From: Sphingobium terrigena | GTDB lineage: Bacteria > Pseudomonadota > Alphaproteobacteria > Sphingomonadales > Sphingomonadaceae | DNA: 57,166 nt | Assembly: GCF_003591655.1 (NCBI RefSeq) | Contig: NZ_QVRA01000026.1 | Location: 1-57,166 of the forward strand | Direction of reading: 5' to 3' | Shown here: one piece after another, positions 42,823 through 51,857 of the stretch | How the letters are laid out: every line of letters begins with the position of its first letter | How positions within the stretch are numbered: the first letter of the stretch is position 1 | Position numbers and translations under genes: made by a program | Notes under the pieces: generated by a model | What the model saw: only the letters and a program-made list of their open reading frames with translations | The model's database searches: none | What the model was told of the DNA's origin: nothing

Positions 42823-45396
42823 TTAGTTTCCTTCCCGCGCCGCGACGGGCGCTCCGGTACCTTCGAGGTTGCGCAAGATCATGCCCAGGAGCGGCGCGAG
42901 CCGGCCGCCCTCCACGTCCTTGCCCTTGGCGTCGCGCGGAATCGTCAATGGGTGCGCGGTGTCGGCGCCCGCGACCATCAGCACGAACGAATAGGCGCGC
43001 CGGTCGCGCAGCTGGATGCCGCCCGCGATCCACAATGCGTTGACCACACCGGTCTTGCGAAAGCGGCGCAGGTTCAGCCGACGTTTGTAGTAATCGTCGG
43101 TGATGTCGTGGGTGCCCGTCTTGCCAAACAACACGATGCTGCGATCGCACCAGTCGCGCAACGTCGAAAGCGTGCCATTCGGCGCGCAGAACGGCGCGCG
43201 CAACAACTGGTAGACAGCCTGTCGATCGCGGCGCGGCAATAGCCGGTCTGGTAGAATGGTCGAGCTTGAAGAGCCCAATGCCTTGCGGATCAGCGGCTCG
43301 GCCCGGCCGGCGAGCAGCGCCTCGCCGCGCAGTGGGGCCAGCACGTCGCGATCCGGGCGAAAGTTCGCCGCGCCGTAGTTCACGGCCTGGTAGTCAGGCA
43401 GCCGCGCGAGGGTCGGGCCATACCGGCCGCCCGGCCCGCCCCCGGCATATTCTAGATAGGTGATGCGGTTCAGCAGCGTGGGCGCGCGCACCGGCCCCGA
43501 CTGGCCCATGAAGGCGGCGAGCAGCGCCGAGACGTCGTGATGCACGGTGCGCGGCGAAGCGGCTACCGTGCCCCGGCTGAACGCCCTAGCCGGGCTTTCC
43601 ATGCCGCCGCTGCGGCTGTAGCTTGACCGGTTCGACCAGCGCAGTTGGCGGAGCAGGTCTGGGACCACGTCGGGGGGCACCCTGCCGCTGCGCCGCGCCG
43701 CCATCCGGCTTGCCGACAGCGCCATTTCCAGCTGGTGTTCGACCTCCTTGGTGTCCGACTTTGCCATCGCCCCGACCACCCGCGCAGGGTCGATGCCGAG
43801 CCGCGCGAAAAGCAGCGCTGCACCGATCTTGCCGATGGAGGCGAGCTGGATCTGCTCTTGGTCCCAGCGATAGGATCCAGCGCGATCGAGCGGTATCTTG
43901 CCGAAATAGGTGCTGCGGTCGCGCGTGGAATAGAACCGGACGATCCTCCCTTCGGCATCGGCCACTGCTAGGGCGATGTCGGGCGACGGCCCCTCCCCGG
44001 TCTCGGCGTAGCTGCGGTAATGGGGGTTGAGTTCCCCGCGAAGATCGGCGCGGTGCAGCCAGTTGCGCATCTCGCCATTGAATGCCGCGCGGAACCGGTG
44101 CTGTTCGGGCACCGAGACGGCGAGTTCGACGCTGCTGACCGCGGCATTCCATTGATTGCCGAAAGCCTGGCGCAGCTCGACCGCCGCGCCGTTCACAACG
44201 TCCTTGACCAACGGAGCGGCATGGTTCAGCGGGTCCTGCGCCTGCACGTACCATCTGGCACCGGTTTCGTCGTCGGCGCTTCTGCCTTCCTTGCCCGCGA
44301 CTTCGATCGCCGGGGCGGCGCGCGGGGTCAGCTGCTCAGCGTTGATGATGTCGTCGAAGGCGCGCTCTAGACCGGCCTCTTGGCCCGGCACGGCCATCTC
44401 GCGAATGCAGCCCATCGCTCGCCGTTTGTGATAGACCCATTTCTTGCGATAGCCGCCCCGCTCGATCGGCACGCCGCTGTCATTGACCCCATACTGGAAC
44501 TTGGGCGGGTTCTGGATGGCATTGGCCAGAAAGATGGCCTGGGCTGTAGTCAGCGCGCGCTGGTCGACACCGAACACGAGCCTGGCCGACAGTGCCAGGC
44601 CGCGCAGGTCGCCGGCTTTGCCGTTGCCCTGCAGGTGGCTGAAGGCGCGCGCGGCATAACGCGCGCTGTTGTCGGGGTCTTCGCCGACGATCTGCGACAT
44701 CACCGGCGTGCGCAGGAACAGCTCGTTCGCTTTGCGGCCGATCGTCCGTAGCTTGCCCGAAACGCCGTCGCTCGGCTGCTTTTCATAGCCGATGTTTTGC
44801 TGATACTGCGCGATCAGCGTCGACCCGCCGCGCGGCGCGCGAAAAGTGACGGCTGACCTGATAAGGCTCAACGGATAGCGCACATCGACGCCGTAAGGAT
44901 TGAGCAATCCGCGCGTGGCATCAGTGCGATCCTCCAGCCAGCGCAGGCAGCGCACGTAATCGGGATTTGGCTTGTCGACGAAGACTGTCGGGCGGAAGGA
45001 GCCGACGACGTGAGATTTGTCTTCGTGCCCGTCTTCGGAATAGTGTCGGCCGAAGCTCAATTCATTGCCATGCAGACCGTCGCCCTTCTCGAAATCGTAG
45101 TAGTCGAGCACCGAGACAAAGCCGTGGTCACGATCGAAGATCATTGGTGACAGGTGATCGCGATCGGCGCGGACCAACCGCGCCTTGAGGTCCCGCGCCT
45201 CTGGCGTCTGGAGATAGTAGAGCGGCCAGATATAGACCGTCAGCAGCCAGGCGCCGGCCAGCGCTCCGCCCACCGAGAGGACCAGTCCGACGCTGCGCAT
45301 CCCCAGCACCAGGCCCAGCAGTGCCTCGGCCGCCTGCCACACCCACTGCAGCCCCAGCAAGGCAATATCCAGACAAGCTTCGGCAATCCGGAACAT
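42823..45396 (-). CDS. Divergent class A penicillin-binding-protein homologue
   Basis: A membrane-anchored peptidoglycan synthase homologue of 857 residues. Two hydrophobic stretches (about 8-32 and 36-60) precede a GT51 glycosyltransferase domain with the catalytic-type Glu in LEDRTDA (155) and GGSTLIAQYQQN (190-201, canonical GGSTITQQ). A C-terminal transpeptidase-like domain carries SIGK (520-523) and KTGT (759-762), so both halves may be active. Changes in otherwise strict motifs, the long insertions and the setting mark it as a specialised paralogue and not the housekeeping PBP1. The start at 45,396 follows GGGGGTGA. It heads block C, tightly linked to two membrane proteins. Confidence 0.85.
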   Translation of the reverse strand: MFRIAEACLDIALLGLQWVWQAAEALLGLVLGMRSVGLVLSVGGALAGAWLLTVYIWPLYYLQTPEARDLKARLVRADRDHLSPMIFDRDHGFVSVLDYYDFEKGDGLHGNELSFGRHYSEDGHEDKSHVVGSFRPTVFVDKPNPDYVRCLRWLEDRTDATRGLLNPYGVDVRYPLSLIRSAVTFRAPRGGSTLIAQYQQNIGYEKQPSDGVSGKLRTIGRKANELFLRTPVMSQIVGEDPDNSARYAARAFSHLQGNGKAGDLRGLALSARLVFGVDQRALTTAQAIFLANAIQNPPKFQYGVNDSGVPIERGGYRKKWVYHKRRAMGCIREMAVPGQEAGLERAFDDIINAEQLTPRAAPAIEVAGKEGRSADDETGARWYVQAQDPLNHAAPLVKDVVNGAAVELRQAFGNQWNAAVSSVELAVSVPEQHRFRAAFNGEMRNWLHRADLRGELNPHYRSYAETGEGPSPDIALAVADAEGRIVRFYSTRDRSTYFGKIPLDRAGSYRWDQEQIQLASIGKIGAALLFARLGIDPARVVGAMAKSDTKEVEHQLEMALSASRMAARRSGRVPPDVVPDLLRQLRWSNRSSYSRSGGMESPARAFSRGTVAASPRTVHHDVSALLAAFMGQSGPVRAPTLLNRITYLEYAGGGPGGRYGPTLARLPDYQAVNYGAANFRPDRDVLAPLRGEALLAGRAEPLIRKALGSSSSTILPDRLLPRRDRQAVYQLLRAPFCAPNGTLSTLRDWCDRSIVLFGKTGTHDITDDYYKRRLNLRRFRKTGVVNALWIAGGIQLRDRRAYSFVLMVAGADTAHPLTIPRDAKGKDVEGGRLAPLLGMILRNLEGTGAPVAAREGN

Positions 45397-45661
45397 CAAG
45401 AATCACCCCCGCGCCATGGTGCATGGAACGACCCGGCTTGAGAACAGAATAAGTCTGATCAAAGAGAGAACGAATTCACAAATATTCGCATATTTTACCC
45501 AATATCGGAGGATACATGCGGCGATATCATCACTCAGTGCCGAAACGGTTGCCAAATAGTGGGCGCTCGGTGAACAGCACGTTCGCTTTGCAGCGCCGCC
45601 GCTCCCACGTGTCCCGATGGGATGGCAGCCGCCGCGCTTTCAGAGTCGATGTGCTTCGAGT

Positions 45662-45681
45662 TGACTCGCGCGCGCGAGTCA
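45662..45681. promoter_or_regulatory. 20-bp perfect palindrome, possible operator
   Basis: TGACTCGCGCGCGCGAGTCA reads the same on both strands. It lies in the 317-base gap between the block C promoter region and the IS5 element, about 265 bases before the PBP-like gene. The rest of the gap shows no gene. Confidence 0.4.
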
Positions 45682-45713
45682 CGAAGGAATGATTTTGTGA
45701 TCCAAGCTGCTGG

Positions 45714-46495
45714 CTAGGCGGCGTGGACAAATTTGAGCCAGTATCTGGCGGTGGCGAGATGGACCATGCCGAGGAAGCTGTTGGCCAGTTGATCGTATCG
45801 GGTGGCGATGGCCCGGTTGACCTTCAGGTGACCGAACATACGCTCGATGCAATTTCGCTGCTTGTATAGCGCGCGGTCATGTTCGATCTTCACGCGACGG
45901 TTTGAGCGGCCGGGGATGACGGCCTCGATCTTCCTGTCTGCGAGGTCGGTTCTGATGGCGTCGGCGTCGTAACCTTTATCCGCGAGCAGGGCTTTAGGCT
46001 TGCGCTCAGGCAGACCTGTCAGCGCGTCATATGCCTTGCAGTCTGCTGCTTCTCCAACCGTCAGGTGGAAGGCGAGCGGTCGTCCCAGGGCGTCAGCCAG
46101 GCAGAGAAGCTTACTGGTGAACCCGCCCCGCGAGCGGCCAGGAGCGCGTCGATGAGTCCCCCTTTTCCGCCCGCTGCCGAAACATGGGCGCGAACTGTGG
46201 TGCTGTCGATGCTGTAGTGGCCGGTGTCCGCCATGATCTCGGCGAGCGTCACCGCCATGGCTTCCCAGACCCCGGCTTCGCTCCAGCGTCGGAAACGGCG
46301 ATAAATGGTGTTCCAGCTACCATATTTGGGCGGAACGTCACGCCATGGAGCGCCGCATCGGAGCCGCCAGAGTATGCCGTTGATGATCGATCGGTTTTGC
46401 TCGGGACGTCTGCCTCGGCCACGGTTCTCAGGCTCGATCGGCAGCAAGTCCTTCAGCACGCGCCATTCAGCTTCAGTGAGATCGCCCCGGCTCAA
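45714..46495 (-). CDS. IS5-family transposase, two overlapping frames
   Basis: DDE transposase. The first frame (46,061-46,495, TTG start behind GGAGGT) reads LSRGDLTEAEWRVLKDLLP, PWRDVPPKYGSWNTIYRRF and holds the first Asp in IDSTTVRAH. The second frame continues GGFTSKLLCLADALGRPLAF, with the second Asp in LLADKGYDAD and the Glu in QRNCIERMFGHLK, and ends KFVHAA with its stop inside the left repeat. The frames overlap near 46,130 (GGGGCGGG). Fusion by programmed slipping is usual in this group, so I treat it as functional. Confidence 0.85.
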
Positions 46496-46580
46496 GCCTA
46501 CCTCCAAAAAGCAGCCTTGAATCAATCAACAGCGCTCGCGTCAATTGCGTCCTCGTCGAATAGACGGCAAAACATGATCC

Positions 46581-46835
46581 ATGGCAAAGCCAATACCCAC
46601 GAGATTTAGCGTCCTTCCCGAAAATGAGGCTGCGGCCATCGCGCACCTCGAAGCACGCGGCTATTCCCCGATGGCCATCGAAAAGGATGATGGTGGGTTG
46701 AGCGTATTGATCTTCAGGCCGCTTCCTGACGATCAGATGTTTGGGCTAGTCCAAGCTTTGCCGGTGCATCTGAGCGCCAAGATCGGCATCGTTATGGGCA
46801 ATCAGCCGCCGTTCGCATCAAAGCTCGATCACTGA
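46581..46835 (+). CDS. Passenger reading frame inside the IS5 element
   Basis: 84 codons, starting MAKPIPTRFSVLPENEAAAIAHLEARGYS and ending just before the right inverted repeat, divergent from the transposase. The sequence has a normal amino-acid mix and a plausible small alpha/beta fold (LIFRPLPDDQMFGLVQALPV). No family is recognised. IS427-group elements normally have no cargo here, so it could be a captured gene or a regulator of transposition. Confidence 0.5.
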   Translation: MAKPIPTRFSVLPENEAAAIAHLEARGYSPMAIEKDDGGLSVLIFRPLPDDQMFGLVQALPVHLSAKIGIVMGNQPPFASKLDH

Positions 46836-46941
46836 CCTGAATTTGTCCACGCCGCCTAGCAAGTGTAAGGTCTCGTTTTGATATTCGTCTAGTCATTACA
46901 ATCGATTGATTTCATTCCATCGAAATGGTGACAATTGCCGA

Positions 46942-46972
46942 TTGACATCAACCTTTGTCAATATTCTATCAT
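46942..46972 (+). promoter_or_regulatory. Candidate promoter/operator of block D
   Basis: A perfect -35 box TTGACA (46,942-46,947) is followed 17-19 bases later by TCTATC/TATCAT. The inverted repeat ATTGACA-N8-TGTCAAT (46,941-46,962) overlaps the -35 box and could be a repressor site. It lies about 85 bases before the lysin start. Confidence 0.45.
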
Positions 46973-47054
46973 CACGACAGGTCGCCACAATCGAGAAAAA
47001 GAGTCGTGCCCGGCAACGGGCTGTACCGGATTCCTGTCAATTTTGGGGGCGGCC

Positions 47055-48428
47055 ATGCACGAGATCATCGATTCACCCTATCCTCTAGGCGATCATGCCG
47101 CGCGCCTGTCTCAGGAGGGCGTGCGCACGGTCATTCGCTATTACAACAACAAGAATTCATCGACCTTCCCGTCCAAATGCCTGACGCCCGCGGAATATGG
47201 CAAATTGACGGCGGCCGGGCTGAACGTCGCCGTGGTGTTCCAGCAGCGTGGCGGCGCCGGCGGCTTTCTGGAAGATTTCGGCGCAGGAAAGGGCGCGCGT
47301 GACGCCAACCGGGCGATGGCACTTGCCGGGACGATCGGTCAAGCGGCCGGGTCCGCCATCTATTTCGGTGTCGACCATGATTTCTTCCGGGGCAGCGAAC
47401 TGGACCAGATCGACCGCTATTTCGCCGAAGTGAACGCCGCGCTCGGCGGGCGTTTCCGTGTCGGGGTCTATGGATCGGGCGCCGTCTGTTCGCGGCTGAA
47501 ATCGACGGGCCATGCCTCGCTGTTCTGGCTTCCCGCGTCGATGGGCTGGTCGGGATCGAAGGCGTTCCTTGCGTCGCAGCAATGGACGCTCTTTCAGAAA
47601 TTCCAGGAGTTGCAATCGACCTTTGGCCGGTTCGACTATGACGGCAATATCTTCAACCCCGCGTTCGAGGATTTCGGTCAGTTCGGCGCACCCGCGCTCG
47701 CTTCCCCATCCGAACGGCTGCGCAGCGAAGGCGTCGCAGTGTTCGAGGTCATTGCGCGCAGCGGCCTGCGCCTGCGTGGCGGCGCGGGTGAGGGCTTTGC
47801 AGTGCTTCAAACCCTGCCGCTGGGCACGGTCGTGCACGGGTTGGGGCAGGAGGGCGACTGGGTTCAGGTGGATGTCGGTGGCGACGGGGTGGCTGATGGC
47901 TTCATGGCGCGCGCCTTTCTGAAAGCGCTGGCGGGGGGATTGCCCTTGTCGCCAACGCCACCTTCGGCCCCTGCGATCCCGCGCGCCTATGCCATCGCGC
48001 AGGCCGAACTGACTCTGGACGTGCGCGAGGTGACGGGGCCGCAGAATAATTCGCGCATCGTCCTGTACCACAGCAGCACGTCGGGTGGCGCGGCGCCGGA
48101 CGAGACCGCCTGGTGCTCATCGTTCGTCAACTATTGTGTCGAACAGGCGGGGTTGAAGGGCACCGATAGCAAGTGGGCGCGTAGCTGGCATGATGGCGGC
48201 TGGGGCGAGGCGGTGACCGACGATCCGCGCCCGGGAGACATAGTTGTGTGGCGGCGGCAATCTGCCAGCGGCGACGGCGGCCATGTCGGCTTCTTTGTCG
48301 AAAAGATTGGCAGCGACACGATCCGCGTGCTGGGCGGCAACCAGAGCAACCGCGTCCGCATATCCGACTATCCGGTCAAGGGAACGTTGGCGGGGATGAA
48401 ATATACGCTGCTGTCGATCCGGCGTTGA
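47055..48428 (+). CDS. Peptidoglycan-hydrolase-like protein: DUF1906 + SH3 + TIGR02594-type peptidase
   Basis: A modular lysin of 457 residues. The DUF1906 glycoside-hydrolase-like domain covers about 1-210 (TVIRYYNNKNS, YFGVDHDFF, FRVGVYGSG). An SH3-like domain follows (about 230-300, VIARSGLRLRGGAGEGFAVLQTLPLGT). The C-terminal part has a TIGR02594/CHAP-like cysteine peptidase (AWCSSFVNYCVEQAG with catalytic Cys, GHVGFFVEK with the His). No signal peptide is seen, so export would need lysis or another route. I use the ATG at 47,055 (TTTTGGGGGCGG before it); the longer frame to 46,935 has no homology. The patatin gene starts 39 bases later. Confidence 0.85.
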   Translation: MHEIIDSPYPLGDHAARLSQEGVRTVIRYYNNKNSSTFPSKCLTPAEYGKLTAAGLNVAVVFQQRGGAGGFLEDFGAGKGARDANRAMALAGTIGQAAGSAIYFGVDHDFFRGSELDQIDRYFAEVNAALGGRFRVGVYGSGAVCSRLKSTGHASLFWLPASMGWSGSKAFLASQQWTLFQKFQELQSTFGRFDYDGNIFNPAFEDFGQFGAPALASPSERLRSEGVAVFEVIARSGLRLRGGAGEGFAVLQTLPLGTVVHGLGQEGDWVQVDVGGDGVADGFMARAFLKALAGGLPLSPTPPSAPAIPRAYAIAQAELTLDVREVTGPQNNSRIVLYHSSTSGGAAPDETAWCSSFVNYCVEQAGLKGTDSKWARSWHDGGWGEAVTDDPRPGDIVVWRRQSASGDGGHVGFFVEKIGSDTIRVLGGNQSNRVRISDYPVKGTLAGMKYTLLSIRR

Positions 48429-48467
48429 AAAACAACGGCGGACAGGTCGCGAGCGGGGGGACGGGCA

Positions 48468-51400
48468 ATGGGCGGATGGAAATTGTGGCAACGCAAGCCC
48501 GCAGAGACGGGAGCCGGCAAGGTCGTGACCCCGTGGCAGGGGATCATGGCTTGGCTCAGGGGCGATCCGGTTTCCACCGATCCTGCGATGACCACCGCCG
48601 ACTATACCGAAATGATCAAGGAGCGCGCGCGCGAAGTCGTGCGCGAACGCCGGGCGATATTGGATCGTGCCGGTCTGCAGACGCCTGTGCCCAATGCGTC
48701 GATGGGCCTTGCCTGTTCGGGCGGCGGCATTCGCAGCGCGACGATTTCGCTGGGCATCGCCCAGGTGCTGGCCCGCAAGGAGCGGCTGCTGGATTTCGAC
48801 TATTGTTCGACCGTGTCGGGCGGCGGTTATTTCGGCAGCTTTCTGGGCAGCCTGTTCCTGCCCGATGGCGTGCGCGGGCCGGAAACGCCTGGCAGCCAGA
48901 TGAAGCCTCCGTCCGATGAACTTTCAGCCAAGGCGCATTTCGCCCAGTCGGCACTGACCGACCAGGCCAGCCTGACGGCCAGGAATATCGGTACCGACGC
49001 AAAGCCAAGGTGGATCCGTCATCCGGTCCGCTGGCTACGCGAACATAGCAGATATCTGGCGCCTAACGGCACTTCGGATTTGATCGCGGCGGCCGCTTAT
49101 CTGATCCGCAACTGGATCGCGATGATCTATGTCCTCGCGCTCCCGATCGCGCTCGCGGCAATCCTGCTGATCGCGGCCTCATTCGCAATGGCGGATTATA
49201 GCGAGCCGACGCAGAAACGGCTCAAGGACGAGACGAGCGAGGTTGCAAAAGCCGATGCGGCCGCAAAAGGGCGCATCGCGGACATGTTATACATTGAGCC
49301 CAAGGCGCCACCCCCATGCGATTGCGTGCAGAAGCCTAAAAGCGAGGCTGGCATCATCCTGAGCCCGGTCTGGCTGCTGGCGGCAGCCGCAGCCTTTCTG
49401 GGCCTGTCGGTCGGCGTCAGCTATTGGCTGACCGAATATCTGTCCGATCGCGGATCGGCGCTGAGGCTTGCGCTGCGCAAGGTGACGCCGGGTAAGAGCC
49501 TTGACCGGGCGCGTGCATGGCTGGACTGGCTGGGCAATCCGACGGTGCGCATCACGCTGGTCATTTTAAGCGCGGGCGCAGGTACGGTCGCAGCCGGTGG
49601 GCTGTGGCTGTGGCTGCGCCGAAACGCGAACCTGTGGATCAACTGGCGCGGGCTGGACGTGCTGATGGGCAGCGCCGTTGCGCTGACGATCACTGCCTGC
49701 ATCATCTGCATTCTCGCGGCATGGCAGATCGGCCGATCCACCATCACGGAAATTGGCAAGCGCGACGCCTTTACGCCTGAAATTCGCCGGATATTGACGC
49801 GGTGGAGTTCTGATTGGCTTACATGGGTGTTGATCATCGCTGGCGTTGCAACCGTCGATACGCTGGGCCTGACCGGCTTCGCATGGATACGCGCGGCGTC
49901 GAGTGACGCATCCTTCTTCGCCGGCATCGCAACTCTGGCGGCGCCGCTGGGCGCATGGATCATCAATAAGCTGCCAAGCTGGTTTAAGGATGGCAGCGGC
50001 ACGCTCAGCCGATGGATCGGCCGCTATCTGTGGACCGCCGCTCTGGTTGCCGCGTTGGCGCTGTACTCGCTGCTGGCGGTGTCGATTCACATCGGCATCC
50101 AATATCTGATGTTCGGCAATCAGCAATGGGCGATACCCGGCCGGTTCGCGCCGCTCAGCCGCTTCGGCGATGTCAGCATAGGCACCGTGATGTTGTTCCT
50201 GGGCGGCATCGTAGGCGTGTTGTTCCGCTTTACCGGGGCGTCGCAGGGCTTCATCAACCTGTCGTCGCTGCACGCAATTTACGCCTCGCGCCTGACCCGC
50301 GCCTATATCGGCGGCAGCAACATGCAGCGGTTAGCATTGAAAGACCCGCCCGGCACGCTCACGCGGTCCGAACGGTCGATTATGGAGAGCGACCCGCAAG
50401 ATCAGATTCCGATCCACGTCTATCAACAGACACGCACCGCCGCGCCCATCCACCTGATCAACGTCACGCTGAACGAGACCAGGGGCGCCGACAAATCGCA
50501 GATGCTCGAACGCGATCGCAAAGGCGTGCCGCTAGTCTTTGCACCTGAAGGCGTGTTCATGGACACCGCCAAGCTGGTGTCGCAGCGCACCCATTTTCGT
50601 TGGGACGACCTCAAAAAATATGGTGTGGAAACGCTGTCTTTGGGGCAGCTATGCGCGATTTCCGGCGCGGCGGCCTCCACCGGCATGGGCGCGCGCACCA
50701 GCCTGGGCGGGTCGCTGGCGCTCAGCTTCGCCAATATCCGCCTGGGCTATTGGTGGCGGGTGGGCAGGATGATCCAGGAAGCGGACGGCATCAACCCACG
50801 GTGGAAAGCGCGTGCATTGGTCTGGCTGCTGGGGACCATCACCTATTTCTACCTCGCCCGTGAGATGCGAGGACTCTACACGCGGGACACCGCCTATATC
50901 AACATATCGGACGGCGGCCATTTTGAAAATAGCGGTGCCTATGAACTGTTGCGGCGCAATGTGCAGACCATTGTCGTCGCCGACAATGGCGCGGACCCGC
51001 GCTTCCTGTTCAGCGATATGGAAAATCTGGTGCGTAAGGCGCGCATCGATCTGGGCATGGCGGTGGTCGTGGCCGACCGAGAGGAGGTAGAGGCGCTGAT
51101 CGGCCGGGATGGTGCGGCCTTGTTCCTGAACGGATCGGACGAGGACTGGCGCGCGCGCGCCGCCGCCCGATCGTCCGACGGGCTGGCCGCCTCGCCCAAG
51201 GATGCAGCCTTCTGCCTGTTACTGAAGGTGCATCAGCGCCCTTGGAACAGCAAGACCGGCGCGTTCGAGGTGGAAGAGAAGCTGACTGGCCATATTGTGT
51301 GGATGAAGCCTCGGCTGTTCGAAGGGCTACCGGTTGACATCACTGGCTATGCAACCGAACATCCCAGCTTCCCGCAAGAAAGCACCGGCGACCAGTTCTT

Positions 51401-51542
51401 CGATGAAGCGCAATGGGAAAGCTACCGCGCGCTGGGCTATTCGATGATGAAACAATTGCTGGAACGATCTACCCACAAGGAGGATATTCTGCGGGAGATC
51501 AATCGGAGCGAAGGTTGGAACATCGTCTGGCCGAAGGGGTGA
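48468..51542 (+). CDS. Large membrane-embedded patatin-like phospholipase
   Basis: A 1,024-residue lipid acyl hydrolase. The patatin fold is split: the N-terminal part has the oxyanion strand LACSGGGIRSATISLGIAQVL (about 81-101) and the nucleophile Ser117 in CSTVSGGGYFGS, where the usual first Gly of GxSxG is replaced. Some 400 residues with eight or so transmembrane helices follow (about 205-580). The second part carries the dyad Asp815 in NISDGGHFENSGAYELL. Large patatins with such membrane insertions occur in many bacteria; attack on own or foreign membranes is possible. It is translated after the lysin, probably from one message. Confidence 0.88.
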   Translation: MGGWKLWQRKPAETGAGKVVTPWQGIMAWLRGDPVSTDPAMTTADYTEMIKERAREVVRERRAILDRAGLQTPVPNASMGLACSGGGIRSATISLGIAQVLARKERLLDFDYCSTVSGGGYFGSFLGSLFLPDGVRGPETPGSQMKPPSDELSAKAHFAQSALTDQASLTARNIGTDAKPRWIRHPVRWLREHSRYLAPNGTSDLIAAAAYLIRNWIAMIYVLALPIALAAILLIAASFAMADYSEPTQKRLKDETSEVAKADAAAKGRIADMLYIEPKAPPPCDCVQKPKSEAGIILSPVWLLAAAAAFLGLSVGVSYWLTEYLSDRGSALRLALRKVTPGKSLDRARAWLDWLGNPTVRITLVILSAGAGTVAAGGLWLWLRRNANLWINWRGLDVLMGSAVALTITACIICILAAWQIGRSTITEIGKRDAFTPEIRRILTRWSSDWLTWVLIIAGVATVDTLGLTGFAWIRAASSDASFFAGIATLAAPLGAWIINKLPSWFKDGSGTLSRWIGRYLWTAALVAALALYSLLAVSIHIGIQYLMFGNQQWAIPGRFAPLSRFGDVSIGTVMLFLGGIVGVLFRFTGASQGFINLSSLHAIYASRLTRAYIGGSNMQRLALKDPPGTLTRSERSIMESDPQDQIPIHVYQQTRTAAPIHLINVTLNETRGADKSQMLERDRKGVPLVFAPEGVFMDTAKLVSQRTHFRWDDLKKYGVETLSLGQLCAISGAAASTGMGARTSLGGSLALSFANIRLGYWWRVGRMIQEADGINPRWKARALVWLLGTITYFYLAREMRGLYTRDTAYINISDGGHFENSGAYELLRRNVQTIVVADNGADPRFLFSDMENLVRKARIDLGMAVVVADREEVEALIGRDGAALFLNGSDEDWRARAAARSSDGLAASPKDAAFCLLLKVHQRPWNSKTGAFEVEEKLTGHIVWMKPRLFEGLPVDITGYATEHPSFPQESTGDQFFDEAQWESYRALGYSMMKQLLERSTHKEDILREINRSEGWNIVWPKG

Positions 51543-51857
51543 TACGTGAAAGTCATGTCATCATCGGCGCGGCGCTCCGCTACTCCCATATCCGTCTCCC
51601 AACACGAGCTATAAGAGGACTACAGCATGTCAGTTCTTGATCGTTATCGGCCTACCTGCTGACAATCAATTTTGAACTGTCTATTCTCATTGCTTGCTCC
51701 AAAACGCGAGATTTTGACGTGCTTCTACTTAGCCGCTTTCGAACTTGCGAATAGCCCGTTCCGGCGCGAGAGGACGTTCCCAGCAACCCGTCGGAAAGAC
51801 GTATGTAAGGTCGCGTGCTGCCTCAACCGGACGGTCTGCAGTTAGGTATTTGCTGCT
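51543..51857. other. Gap between convergent blocks D and E
   Basis: No gene, repeat or clear terminator was found in these 315 bases. Composition is nearer 50% GC than the surrounding genes. Confidence 0.5.

Larger units (their letters stand above)
45714..46859. mobile_element. IS5-family insertion sequence with an extra gene
   Basis: Both ends carry the 20-base inverted repeat CTAGGCGGCGTGGACAAATT (45,714-45,733; inverted at 46,840-46,859). CTAG at each outer end may be the target duplication or part of the repeat. The transposase is split in two frames as in the IS427 group. Length 1,146 bp, longer than usual for the group because about 300 bases with a separate reading frame lie between the transposase start and the right end. 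It sits between block C and block D and interrupts no recognisable gene. Confidence 0.85.
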
